64,000 bases of DNA, taken from Pseudevernia furfuracea. Lineage: Eukaryota > Ascomycota > Lecanoromycetes > Lecanorales > Parmeliaceae. Where the stretch lies: NCBI GenBank assembly GCA_022315425.1, contig JAIUPT010000041.1:2356001-2420000 (forward strand), given 5' to 3'. A program made the position numbers and the translations under genes. Below the pieces are notes generated by a model. It was not told the DNA's origin and ran no database searches. It worked only from the letters and a program-made list of their open reading frames with translations. Each line of letters opens with the position of its first letter. Positions within the stretch are counted from its first letter, which is position 1. Of this stretch, positions 1-11,386 are shown in pieces.

Positions 1-850
1 GTTATTCGAATAGATATTATTATCTTTAATAGTACTAGATAGCGCGCTTTAAAATCGACGTCGTTATCGTGTTATTATTATTTTCGACTAGCGTTAAATA
101 TAAGAATAAAGAAATTATCGTTATTATTATAACGTCTCGCGAGCGAGAATTGTTAACGAGAAAATTATAATAAGAACTTCGTTACTATATAAGAATATTA
201 AAGCAAATTAATAATAATATCGTTAAATCTCGTTACGAGATAGCGTTATCGAATCGATATCGTTATAATCGTTCGTTACTTTTATTACTAAGTACTTTAA
301 GAACTTTATATTAAAGTATATTGCTTCGTTATTAATTATCTATTAATATTAAAGAAGAATATTATTAATTAAATATCGAATCTCTATCGCTATTATTAAA
401 TTAGCGTTAAGAAATCGCGACTATCGCGCGTATCTTTTAAATCGAATATTTCGATATCGCTTTTATAACGACGTCGCGATTAAAATAACTCTTTTTTCTC
501 GTTTTTTGATAGAGATTTAAAGATTTTTTAACGAGTATTTTAATTAATTACTTTAGACGTTTGAGAATTAAAGTCTAAAAGAGAAAACAATTATTAAATT
601 ATAATATTATAAGCTTTATTAGATCGTCTATTTTTATAATTCGATAAGAATTTTAAAGTTTAATATTTTGTTCTCTTAATAAGCTTAATAAGATATTATT
701 ATCTAATATGCTTTTAAGTTTTAAAGTTTAATTCTTTAGAAATTAGTTTTATTATTAATAGATACTATTAAACTTTATTACGACTTCACGTCTTTTAATA
801 CTCTAAGTTCGTTAGCTCGTCGTTAGCGAATCTAGTCTCTTATAAATACG

Positions 851-1085
851 TTAATGTTAAATTAATTATACTAATTAACGTGTCTGAATACTCTTCTTTT
901 AATACTCTTAAACTCGTATTTATTACTTATATCTTTAGCTTCTCGATCTTATCATATCGTTCTTAATTTTAATATGTTAATATTAGATTAATTATACTAA
1001 TTAGCGTGAATAAATACTCTTCTTTTAATACTCTTAAACTCGTCTTTATTACTTATACGTTTAACTTCTTAATCTTATTCTATGA
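851..1085. repeat. Degenerate tandem duplication, period about 126 bp
   Basis: Two successive units share the segments TTAATTATACTAATTA, CTCTTCTTTTAATACTC and a following stretch around 'TTATTACTTATA'. The first TTAATTATA lies at 862 and the second at 988, giving a 126-bp spacing. The units differ at scattered positions, many of them C/T or G/A, so the duplication predates or coincides with RIP. Confidence 0.6.
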
Positions 1086-2823
1086 TTTAGTCTTCGAAAA
1101 TATTAATATAAAACTTATTAATTCATAACTTTTCGTGAAATTTAAAAATAAAGTTATTTAATAATAAAGAGTAATAATATCAAAATGTGAGTTTTAATAA
1201 AAAATATAATCACTCGTTACGAATCTTTAAATAATAAATTTAATAAGAATATTTCGAATTTTATTATAAAAGCGATTCTTTTTAATTACTATTAAACGAT
1301 TTAAGAATTATAAATAAATTAAATTATATATAAAGAGATAGTATTTAAAGTCGTCTCGTTCGACTAATAAAAAGAAGATTAATATTCGAATATCTAAACG
1401 AAAATTTTAAGTCTCTTAAGTCTTATCTAAACGAAGATAAAATAAGACGAATAAGCATTAATTAGTTACTTTATATGCGATATTAGACTCTACTTCGAGA
1501 TTTTTCCTCGTAGCTTTAAAGATTTCTTTTATTATATTTTCGTTATAAAAAAATTAAAGTATTTATAAAATCTATAGTATAGCTTTTAAATTCTAATATA
1601 AGACTTTATTTGTTATTGAGTCGATCTATCTAGTAATTGTAGCGTATAATAAGTCTTACGTAGCATAGATCGCTCGATTATATTTTAAAGTCTCTTTATA
1701 CGCTTCATTTTATAACAAATATTAACGATATACATTAAAGATACTTAAGAAGTCATTAATATAGTAGTCGTCGCTCGCTATATACGCTTCTACTTGATTA
1801 ACTATAAGAACAAGATATTCGAGATTAATAACAATGTCTAACGCTTATTTCTTGAAGCTCTTCACTAATATATCGAGACGCGCGAATTTGAGAAGAAGTT
1901 CTAATTCTTTATTATTATTTATTTTCGAAACGTATCGCATTTGAGATTCAGCAAGTTTTTTTAATACTCGATTTCTACTCGTATAGAGTATATTATCGTG
2001 AATATTAAAAGATCAAAGTTCTAAAATAATCTCGAGATTATCGACTTTAATAAATAAGAGAAGTCAATTACTTTTATAATTTTCTAACTCTCGTAGAGTC
2101 ACTTTTAAGAAACAATTCGAGTTTATAACTATTTTAATTTTTAAAGTAATGTTCTTATAGCTTTACTTTAAAGTATTTTTATTACTTGCGTTTATTTAAA
2201 ATATATATTCATATCTATTTTAAATTGATTAGTAGTCACATCGAATAAGAAAATAAGTTTATATATATTAATCTTCGTCGACACTTCTCGATAAATCTTG
2301 AAGCAATTTACGATTTACTCGTATCTCTTATTTTATATAATAGATAACTAATCTATTACTTCGCGTTTGTTATTTTCTTCTTATCTATAAATGTCTTCTC
2401 TTCTTCTTATTATAATAAAAGATTATACGAAGAAAAGAGACGAAGCATAACACGCAAATAGAGCGAAGACGACTGCATAGAAAGAGAATACGTGATAAAA
2501 TTTTATAAAATATAAGATTAAATGCTCGATTTATAATAATTTTATCGAACTCAATCACTAAGCATATTCTATAATAACTATTTATTTTAAGAGTAGATAG
2601 TCTCGAGTTAGTGCGTACGTTATCTGCAGAGAGAGATATATATCTCTCTAATTAATATTTTACTAACATTTATAAGATCGTTTAATTTGACTCACTTCTC
2701 GAGCAGATCTTTTTTACTCGCAAGCGTGAGTATTAACTTCGCTTTCGCTTACTTATCTAATACTTTAACAATAAGTCGATTTCTAGCACTATAATTCTTC
2801 TTTAATATTATAATCTTTTATCT

Positions 2824-2855
2824 TTCTTCTTCTTCTTCTTCTTCTTCTTCTTCTT
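2824..2855. repeat. (TTC)n microsatellite
   Basis: About ten uninterrupted TTC units lie inside the AT-rich block. CpT/ApG steps survive RIP here, which allows such a tract to persist. Confidence 0.9.
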
Positions 2856-3528
2856 TAGTAGCTCGCGTGAACTCTTTTCTCTTTAAAAAGCTTAATCTCA
2901 ACGTTAACTCGCATAAATAGATAAACGTTATTGCGTTATCTTTAATAATAATATCGCGCTTAGAGTCGAGAAGCGATCTTATAATGTTATTATATAAACG
3001 CGATAATCTAATTACTAAGTTAAATGACGATGTTATCGCTAACGAGTTTGTCGTTAAATAGAGTAACTAATTTCTCTACGATATCTAGAAAAGAATATAT
3101 TAAGAAAAGAGAGAGTGTGTTATTATAAGTCATATTCGACGAAGTTTATAACTAGAATATAAGTATTTTATGAGTTCTTAGAAAAAGAGATACACTAAAA
3201 ATTATATTATAAATATTATTTTTTAATTAAGAAGAATTTAATTATTAGATTACTTTTAAAGATTATATACTTTATTATAAGAATCAATAGCGAGAGTACG
3301 AGATGTTCTAAGCGAGATTTAACTACACTAGAGACTAGCTTCGAAAGTTATAATCTACTTTAAGATATCTAAATATCTTAAGATCTTAGTCGTTTCGATT
3401 ATAGTAAGTAAGTTCTTATCGCAGTCTAAATGTTAGATAATTAACTAAACTATTTATTAATAGAGCTTTTATTCTCTTAGAAATTGCTAAACTTTTTAAT
3501 ATTTTTCTCGATTTCGAATTCTTATTTT

Positions 3529-3950
3529 AGAGAAAGTGAATACGTGCGAGATTTCTTCGATTTTCAAGTCTATTTATATAGAGATTATATTATATTTATT
3601 ATATATAATAATCGCAGTTGAGAATATAAGAAACGTTTCTCAAAGTTATTTTATAAGCGAGCTAAGCTTTATCTCGCTGCGATTATCTATAATCGAGATA
3701 AATTCGTAAATATCGTATATCTTTACGAGATTTATCGATTAGAGCGAAGATCTATAGTCTTAATCGTCTTCGACTACGTTAATTACGCGATTATTATATA
3801 GTCTTGAGCGATAACTATAATCTAATAGTCTTATAAAAATGCTCTACGAGACGATACTAGTCTAGAGATAGTCTTGTTAGAGAAGACTATCTTATTATTA
3901 GAATCGAATCTTCTTATCTGAGCACTATTTATTTTTATTTTAACAATCGA
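3529..3950 (+). pseudogene. Degenerate protein-coding frame, unrecognised
   Basis: One plus-strand frame from 3529 reads for about 140 codons with a protein-like composition, rich in Arg, Lys, Tyr, Leu and Glu, for example a stretch reading EYKKRFSKLFYKRAKLYLA. The stops inside it are TGA, TAG and TAA, the kinds produced here from Trp and Gln codons. The rest of the block has no comparable frame. It is probably the remnant of a gene or transposon protein damaged by RIP. I do not recognise the family, and composition bias alone could mimic part of this. Confidence 0.3.
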
Positions 3951-6231
3951 TTTTCGTTAAAATTAATAAATTTGAAATTAAGAATATACGACTCGCTATA
4001 TAATTTAAATGCTTTCTCGTCTTTCTCGTCTTTAGTCTTATCTTTATAAGTTTTAAATCTTAAGACGAATGCTACACTATAGCTCTGCGAACTAAAGCAA
4101 ATCTTAATAAAGATATTTTATTGATAGAACTTAGATGCGATTAGAGTTACTCATAAAATCTTTTATCGACTCTCGACATATTAGTTTTTATCTCTTAATG
4201 ATATAAGTATTACAAAGAATAAACTAAATTTAATAACTATTGTAGTTATACTTGATTTTTTATTATCGTTATAGTTATAAAAACTCTTTTCGCGATCTCA
4301 ATTCGATAAAAGCGTATATTTCTAATAGAAAGTTTTATCGCGATCGACACAATTACACGAATTTTATTAGCTATATTAATATATGAATCGATTGTTTTAA
4401 ATAGTCTTTACGAATAAATATTAGATTACGTTATCTTATAATATCTATATGATCTACGTAAGGAAAGATACTCTCGAAAAGTAGTCTTAATAATTGAAAT
4501 CGAGCTACTAACTGCTATTATTATCGAAAACTAAAAGAAAATAAGTCTAATTAATTACTCTTTAAAATATATTAAAATAATAATTTATGCTCGTTTAGAA
4601 TCTACGAATAAAAAAGTTCGAGATTTGATAGAGACTCGATCTTTATTCGTGTTAAGAGTAAGTGCGTCTATTATTATATATATAACGTATCTCTTTTATA
4701 AATTCGATATCATATTAAATATCGAAAATAATCTTAGCTTTAGAGAGTTAATATTTACTATTTAATAATTGAGAATATACGTTTTAATAGTCGTTTTAAT
4801 ATTTCTATTATTAGACTTTTATTTTAGACTATTAGAGAGAGCTAATAATTATAAGAATATTTAAATAAGATTTAGACTTTTCTTCTCGTTAGCTTTTATA
4901 AGTCGAACTATAGACTACGAAAGAAATTAAGCGTAAAATAGATATATATTAAAAATATAAGAAATTTAATATATTAATACTTGAAAAGATTTTTATTTTC
5001 GAAAGTAACTTATTACGATAAACTATTCGTAATTTTTAATTCTTATTATCGCGTTACTGCTTACGATAACTCTCTCTATACTAACACTCTTTATTAAATC
5101 TACTATCATATAAACGTCGAGAGAAAAGAACATTTCGAGAGTCATTATTTTATATATATATGCTTAATTTCTTCTTATTCTTTACTTTACGCAAAAAGTA
5201 TTATAATCGAACATATTTAACAATTAAGTCGTATTATAAAAGCGAGATAAAATTAATGATAAAGACGATTTCGAGAAGTCTAAAGAATATATTAGAGCAA
5301 GATAGAGATAGATTAGTCTCAGCTCGAATAAACGAGAACTACACGACATTGACTATAGTAATATTAACACTAACGATAATTGTAGTTATGCTGACAGTGA
5401 CGATGTTAAGCATATTAATTCTTTCGAGATAGCGTGCTCTAGTTACTCTAACTAAGTACGACGAAGAGAGTTCGAACTCTTGATTATTAAACACTTTCTC
5501 TTATTATTCTTTATTAACATCTATTCAAAAGATTTTATTAATATTATTAGCTATCTCGCATAATATATAATTTATAAGTTATACTTTATCGTCGCACTTA
5601 CTTCTAATATAGAGTAAGAGAGATATATAAATAATTAACGAGAAATAGTCGTCTACGCGACATTTAATTTTTCGAGATTTATAAGTTTACTTGAGTGATA
5701 ATAGCAAAAAAATATAGATTTAATAATCGTCGAAATTCACAAATTGTCTAGTCAATAAAGATCTTAGCATTAGCGTACTCGTTCGCTTCATAAAATAGTA
5801 AGTTATATGTTACTTATATACGTGACAAATTTAGTTACTATAATTATATTATATCTGTATAGAAAGATATATATTATATACTATCACGCGAGTAAGCTAG
5901 TTCGATCGCGACTCAGATCGAAATTTCGAAGACTCGAGAGATTCTATGTGAGTGTCTCTCTCTCTCTTGCGAGTAGCTAGATTTTTAAAATCTTATATTA
6001 CTAATATTTTAATAACAGTCATATAATAAAATTCTATATAAAGACTTTAATAATATAGTTTCTAAAGTTGTAAATCAACTTATAGAGATTCTAATCGAAG
6101 AGATATTTTTGACTTATACGATCTCAAATGCTTCTTCGAAATTTCGTTCTCAGTATAATCTAACATCAAATAGCGAGTCAAGTATTAATATATTAGAAAT
6201 TTCTCGTTACTCTACGAGAACTTCTCTTTAG

Positions 6232-6460
6232 AGTCTTTCGAGATTAAGAATAAAATATTTAGATTTAGCTATCTGAGAACGCCCGACTGCATTAAATACA
6301 GTCTTAGTCTTTCGAGATTAAGAATAAAATATTTAGATTTAGCTATCTAAGAACGCTCGACTGTCTTAAATATAGTCTTAGTCTTTCGAGATTAAGAATA
6401 AAATATTTAAACTTAGCTATCTAAAAACGCTCGACTGCATTAAATATAGTCTTAGTCTTT
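6232..6460. repeat. 74-bp tandem repeat, three copies
   Basis: The unit starts AGTCTTTCGAGATTAAG. It begins at 6232, 6306 and 6380, and a partial fourth start lies at 6454, so the spacing is exactly 74 bp each time. Copies differ mainly by transitions (CTGAGAACGCCC, CTAAGAACGCTC, CTAAAAACGCTC), a RIP-like series with the first copy the least changed. It lies at the edge where the AT-rich block meets the more GC-balanced island. Confidence 0.85.
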
Positions 6461-6947
6461 CTTAAGATCTATATAAATATTAATCGATAAGAAAGACGTC
6501 TTAAAGAGATCGATATATTTTAGACTCGCAATGACGATTAGTTGTTTCAAGTCATTAAATAAAAGTATCGAAAACTTGATCGATCAATGACGAACTACTT
6601 TCTCGAGTCAACGAATATTCGCTAGATTAGAATATATTCCTTTCTTCTACATGTTTCGACGCACAACGAGCACTAGATAGACTCGAAGTTCTTAGTTGAA
6701 AATCGCGTCGATGTCGATATTCTCAGCAGATCTGAAGAAATCGCTTTATTGTCAAGAGAAGAAGTCGAAGTCAAAAATTACGAGTACGCGCCTTTCTCAC
6801 TGACAGACTTATCGTCACTTTCTCAACTCCCTCTTCTCTCATCGCCACATTCATGACACTTGAATACAGCGTCTCTCAAAGAAATTGAGTCACAGTGTGT
6901 TCGCCACCAATTCGCTCGTAATCTTTAACTGAGAAATTCATATCGTC
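6461..6947. other. Transition zone without a supported gene
   Basis: Base composition rises from AT-rich to balanced. There are short open stretches but no frame long enough, and no recognisable motif, to support a gene. Confidence 0.5.
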
Positions 6948-7129
6948 GAAGGTCTCGACGTAAAGAAGATTATCATTGTTTTGATACTAGGAATCTGCGT
7001 GACGTTAGCAGTGACTGAACTATGGTGGAGCTTAACAAAAAATGTTCAAGGTGCGACGGGGCTCGAATCGCTTCTTATGGATGCGACAGCACTTTGAACT
7101 GGCTACTTCATCAGTCTTAGTGTAGCGCG
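6948..7129 (+). pseudogene. Remnant with one transmembrane segment
   Basis: A plus-strand frame from 6948 reads a basic start, then a hydrophobic stretch IIIVLILGICVTLAV and 'ELWWSLTKNVQGATG'. It meets a TGA at 7096-7098 (a likely former Trp codon) and continues as TGYFISLS. Short fungal membrane proteins with a Trp-rich exit from a transmembrane helix look like this. Neither end is visible, and the sequence on both sides is degraded. The family is a guess from shape only. Confidence 0.3.
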
Positions 7130-8880
7130 GTGATGAGCCTGGAGTACAATAATAACAGTGGTGGTAATGGTTTTGATCCATTCAAGATACCAATACCGCC
7201 CATCACATAGCGATCACATCCTCTTTACAAGCTCAACGTGGACTATTGATGTTCTCGCTTCGAAATTATCTTGAATATACAAATAGTGCTTTTCGTTGCG
7301 TTCGTTAAGAAGAGATAAATACATCGTAACTATAAGAGGAGAGTCTTATAATAAAAAATTCATGTCTCAAGATGCGATAATATAAAGATATTAAAGTAGT
7401 CTACGATGCAGAGAAGAACGAGAGCGACTTTTAAGAAGATAAATAATATGTTAATAACTTAAAAGAGTGACTATTACGAAAAGAGTATATTTGAAATTCT
7501 AGAAAGTAAAGATAAATAAATGACTAACTTAACAAAAAAAGTTAATGTGATAGATAAAGAATAATAAGAAGTAATCGACGAGAGAGATCATTTATATATT
7601 GCTCTAGTGAGAGCTTATTTATTATCTTATTTTTAGTCGATGATAATTTACGATTTATAAGCTCAAATTATCAAATCGAGTATATCTTATAAAGAAAGTC
7701 TTATCTCACTTCGATGTTTATCTTCACGCAGAGAGCAATTAGATATAGCGACGTTTATATATAAAAGCGTTTTCTGTTATTTCGAGTAATATTATAAGAT
7801 ATAATTATAGTGTAAAATATTAGATTCTTCAGACTAAAGAGAGTCGAGACTCGAGAGAAATAAGAGACTATTTTATATAAGTAAAGTAGTTATTTATTTT
7901 CTCAATAAATTAATTAATTACTTATTATCGTGATTTATATATTATCACACTTAAAGATACTTTAATTAATTCTTTTTTAAATCTTGATCTATTAGTTAAA
8001 TAATAATAATAATAGATTCGTTAGAATTAAATAAAATCGAAACTCGAGAGACTTAAAAGATTATATACGTATAAGTTAAAAGCTTAGTAGTAATCAACGT
8101 TTCTATAAATAGAAATCTTTAAGACTTTAAGACTACGTAGTAAATATGTAGAGAAACTAAAATATCACGTAATTTCTTCAACGCCCCTTCTAAGTTACTT
8201 GCTCTAATATATATTATTTTTTATCTCTAAATAGTATTATTCGCAGTTATATTAAAGATTTATCTTAACGATCGAAATTCTCTTCTGCTTATAAAAGCTA
8301 TCTAAACGACGACGACAATAAGAACTCTTAGTTAAGATCGATAATAGCATATCGATATCTTATAAACTTATTACTATTTATATAAATCTTCACTTAATTT
8401 AACTTTTTCTTTAAGCTTCTTTTATTCTTAACTAAGTCTATCTTATACGTAAACGAAGACTAAAACGACGATAGTAATATTATTATAACAAAGAAACGAT
8501 ATAAACATATTCTACTAGTCTAACGACTACTTATCTATAACTAAAATATTATAAATCTATAAGTTAGAGCTCGTAAATAAAGATATTAATTGACTAAAAG
8601 AAGTTAAAGTTCATATGTTATAATAAAAGTCGAAATTGTTTATACGATTTTACAAGCGATCTGATCTTTTATAAGTAGTCGATGATCAGACTTAAGATAA
8701 GTATCTTCGCTTATACTTTCAAGACTAGACTTTTATGATGTATAATACATCTCGAAAATCTTATGTTCTTATTTAGACGATCGAGATCGACTAAGTATAG
8801 AATCAAGGTCAGCATTTATGTTATATTCTCTGTCTTTAAGAAGATCACAACATAGCGAAGATCATCTTCTAAGCAAATCA
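7130..8880. other. Intergenic, progressively RIPed
   Basis: From about 7260 the sequence becomes AT-rich again and stays so to about 8700. A short ORF at 7133-7210 (25 codons, Asn/Gly-rich) is too short to support. I saw no RNA gene, LTR or TIR structure here. Confidence 0.5.
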
Positions 8881-10373
8881 CAGAGCAATTTAATTTTGAT
8901 CTCTCATGTAGGGAAGTGCAGAAAAGCAGAAGCGAAGGGATTACAGGCGCAAAGTGTATCGTCTGCTAAAGAGAGCATATTTTGTCTCTGACCGGGTGTA
9001 GACGAAATGAAGAAGAAAGGTACATATTAGAGTGCGTGCAGCGTGAGGAGATGATGTTTGATTATTGAGATTACTCTCGAATATTTTAGTCGTGAACGTA
9101 TTGGCCGTCGGCAAAATTGCGTTTGTGTCTCTTAGAGTAGAATACATATTCTGGTTTATTATCTAAATACGAAGTTTTTCGACTCCTTGCGCGGATCGAG
9201 ACTCAATCGAATCAAATTCTGTATAGAAATCATCAAATAACGGGAATGATTCGCTTTCGAACTGTACGCTTTTTGAAGTTGCGCTTCATTAGGATTAGCT
9301 CACAATCGGAGAATCATTGGGTCGTGATACTCGAACACGCGATCGGGATACCACAATGCCTCACCGATATTCGGGTTCAAGATCGGACTCGCATCCGGTC
9401 GGCAACCCTCAAGGGCGGTATTGTCTTGCTTTCTACAGCGAGGTCAAGAATAAACAGGATTCTCCTTTTCTTCGCGGGGGCCCTTGCCGTACACACTCGC
9501 TTCGTCGCTCTTCCTGTGCACTGAATTTCACACCTGCTAACCCTGCCGAAGGCAAACGATATAGTTAAAGTAAGGTAGCTATACGGAAGTTGACGCCCAA
9601 ATTCCTTGATATTTAGAGCGCTGTTCCAAGCTCTATGAAGCTCGAAAGCCCAATTCATCATCAAGCGAAGCCGCTTCACCAATCGCTTTTGAAACAGCTT
9701 TCTATCCTCCATAAAGCGCCTGAGTGTGATAATATCGTAGAATGAGAAGGTGTTTGTGAATCATAATATCTGACTGGCTTCCTCGTATAGCTACCGACAG
9801 CAGTCAATGATCCCCAGATCCAACTCTTTATTATATAGGCATTTCCTTACCCCTTGACGATCTTTGTCGAAGCAATGTGATGAAGTGTGGGGTCGGGCTA
9901 GACACTTTCGGTTTGACCGTAACCATGCCCAGTTGTCGTCTTCTGGAAAATGGCCCACCAATCTTTTTTCATCGTCGTTCTTGAATTGGTCGAAGTTGTA
10001 GATGAGCTGAATAAGGACATAGCCTCTCCGATGGAAGTGTTGCTTCATGTCCCATTTTAGATCGGTATTTACATCGTCATGTTCGAGGCATTTGAGATAG
10101 ACGAGCTGATATCCAAGAACTTCGCAGTATATCTTTTTTCTCGAATCTCTAGAGACATTCGTAGAAGAGGGGAGCTGGTGGATTTCAGCTTGATTCTGGA
10201 GAAGGAAGTCAGCGGAAACCTTACGCTATCCATTGAAAGAAGACAAGAAGAAACGCGCTGACTGTTGCTTAGTAATTCACACTGCACGCGTTAGAAACGC
10301 GTCTCCTCAACTCTTTCAACTCTTATTTAGAATCACCCTCTCTTCATTGAATCGAGAACGAAAAAACGAAAAA
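8881..10373. other. Balanced-GC region, only weak ORFs
   Basis: Composition resembles host DNA. A minus-strand frame at 10069-9791 reads about 90 codons (LIQLIYNFDQFKNDDEKRLV and a following Trp-rich part) and could be one exon of a gene. A minus-strand frame at 9712-9377 of 111 codons overlaps plus-strand frames at 9246-9568, so at most one of them is real. None carries a motif I recognise. The last part, 10262-10373, precedes the next ORF and has an A-rich leader just before its ATG. Confidence 0.3.
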
Positions 10374-11246
10374 ATGAATCAATTTCCTCTCCCACCGTTC
10401 AACGCATTTAGCACGTCGCCCACATTTCCCTTCCCGACTAACAATACTGGAGATACAAACAATGAAGCGACGCCGGAAGGGACACAAGCACGCGTGAACG
10501 AGATAGCAGAGGTTAAAGCCGCTCTCTTCTCCAGCGCCCCCAAAGCAGAAGTCTACCGCCGTATCATCAACACCTACCGATTCCGAGTGGAAGACTCATA
10601 CATCTACGGCGGTAAAGAGATCGGCTGGACCACCGACTTTAGAGGCAAGCCGCTCAGAGACGAGTTTGGATCTTTCCTCTACGAGATCCAACAAACAGGA
10701 CTTTTGCCGGACTGGTTCGACAGGGAGGCGTGCGCGGAAACCATGAAGCTAGCCAAGGATGCTAACGGAGATGTCTATATCGGCCACGCTATCGACGCCG
10801 AAGACATTGAAGCTGCGCACGAAGCCCAAGGACAAAGCGTGGTCGCGCTCATGAGAAGGGCGGCGGAATGCGTTTACGGCGGCGGATTCGAGTATGAGTC
10901 CGATCAGGAAGTGGTTGGAGCGGTCATGGCTCACAGGATTCCCAAATTCCGTAGAAAGGGCATCGCTAGGCTGCCGCGTAAACCAGGGCAAGAGAGGAGA
11001 CCAGTGTATGACCCGAGTAGGCATGCGGCATTTGAGCCGACTCTAAAACTGAATTACTTTGTGGACGACTACGAGAATGTGGAGGATCAGATGTCGATTG
11101 AGGAGTACATTGCCCTCATGGACGAGCATAAGCTGGAGTCGATTCTGGACCTTCCCTCTTTGGGGACGGGTCATGAATATGAATCTGGTTCGGGTACCTT
11201 CCATGGCGGGGATTGGAATGGACAGAAGTGGGAGCACAATTATTGA
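10374..11246 (+). CDS. Hypothetical fungal protein, like the C-terminal region of MYND-type proteins
   Basis: This 290-residue ORF is the only clearly intact host gene in the window. It has balanced codon use and no RIP-like stop. I chose the ATG at 10374, preceded by AAAAACGAAAAA, because the 47 codons upstream in frame read like leader sequence. The N-terminus (about residues 1-45) is rich in Pro, Phe, Thr and Asn and is probably disordered. Residues of about 60-190 contain RRIINTYRFRVEDSYIYGG, then FLYEIQQTGLLPDWFDREAC and later MRRAAECVYGGGF. That order (RVED, Gly-Gly, 'LLPxWF', 'VYG.G') resembles the conserved region that follows the zinc finger in many fungal MYND-finger proteins. No C6HC-type MYND zinc finger is present here, so this may be a finger-less relative. 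The C-terminal 60 residues are acidic. Function is unknown; the family link is inferred from motif order. Confidence 0.75.
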   Translation: MNQFPLPPFNAFSTSPTFPFPTNNTGDTNNEATPEGTQARVNEIAEVKAALFSSAPKAEVYRRIINTYRFRVEDSYIYGGKEIGWTTDFRGKPLRDEFGSFLYEIQQTGLLPDWFDREACAETMKLAKDANGDVYIGHAIDAEDIEAAHEAQGQSVVALMRRAAECVYGGGFEYESDQEVVGAVMAHRIPKFRRKGIARLPRKPGQERRPVYDPSRHAAFEPTLKLNYFVDDYENVEDQMSIEEYIALMDEHKLESILDLPSLGTGHEYESGSGTFHGGDWNGQKWEHNY

Positions 11247-11386
11247 CAGCTTTCCAGCCCCTGGCTTTCTTTGACTTTCTATTGTATATCAGATAACTCG
11301 GTTGCATGGAGGCAAAATTTAGATCGCTTGCACTTCGTGCTTTTTGCTCCTTCTCTACTCTCCCATGCTCCATCGATGACTCCCTT

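Larger units (their letters stand above)
1..6231. other. AT-rich, RIP-degraded block, no intact gene
   Basis: The stretch is strongly AT-rich, almost free of CpA, TpG, CpC and GpG, yet keeps many CpG (TCGA, ACGT, CGAT). This is the texture seen in the demonstrably RIPed copia copy at 35447-38648. Frames are closed by frequent stops in all directions. I could not assign it to any element family in the window. Sub-features that can be supported are listed separately: a degenerate duplication, a TTC microsatellite, a degenerate long frame and a 74-bp tandem array. Confidence 0.75.

Noticed and set aside
5160..5432. 90-codon ORF in the AT-rich block
   Set aside because: The composition is Ile/Thr/Leu/Arg-rich as expected from the base mix, no motif is visible, and the surroundings are all degraded.
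6232..6460. CRISPR-like array
   Set aside because: The repeats are contiguous 74-bp units without unique spacers, and the DNA is eukaryotic.
7050..7080. tRNA-like GGGGCTCGAATCG
   Set aside because: It resembles a T-loop by eye, but no acceptor stem or anticodon arm can be fitted around it, and it lies inside a coding-like frame.
10233..10373. 47-codon N-terminal extension of the ORF at 10374
   Set aside because: It lacks conserved-looking sequence, and the ATG at 10374 has a better A-rich context and opens the protein-like region.
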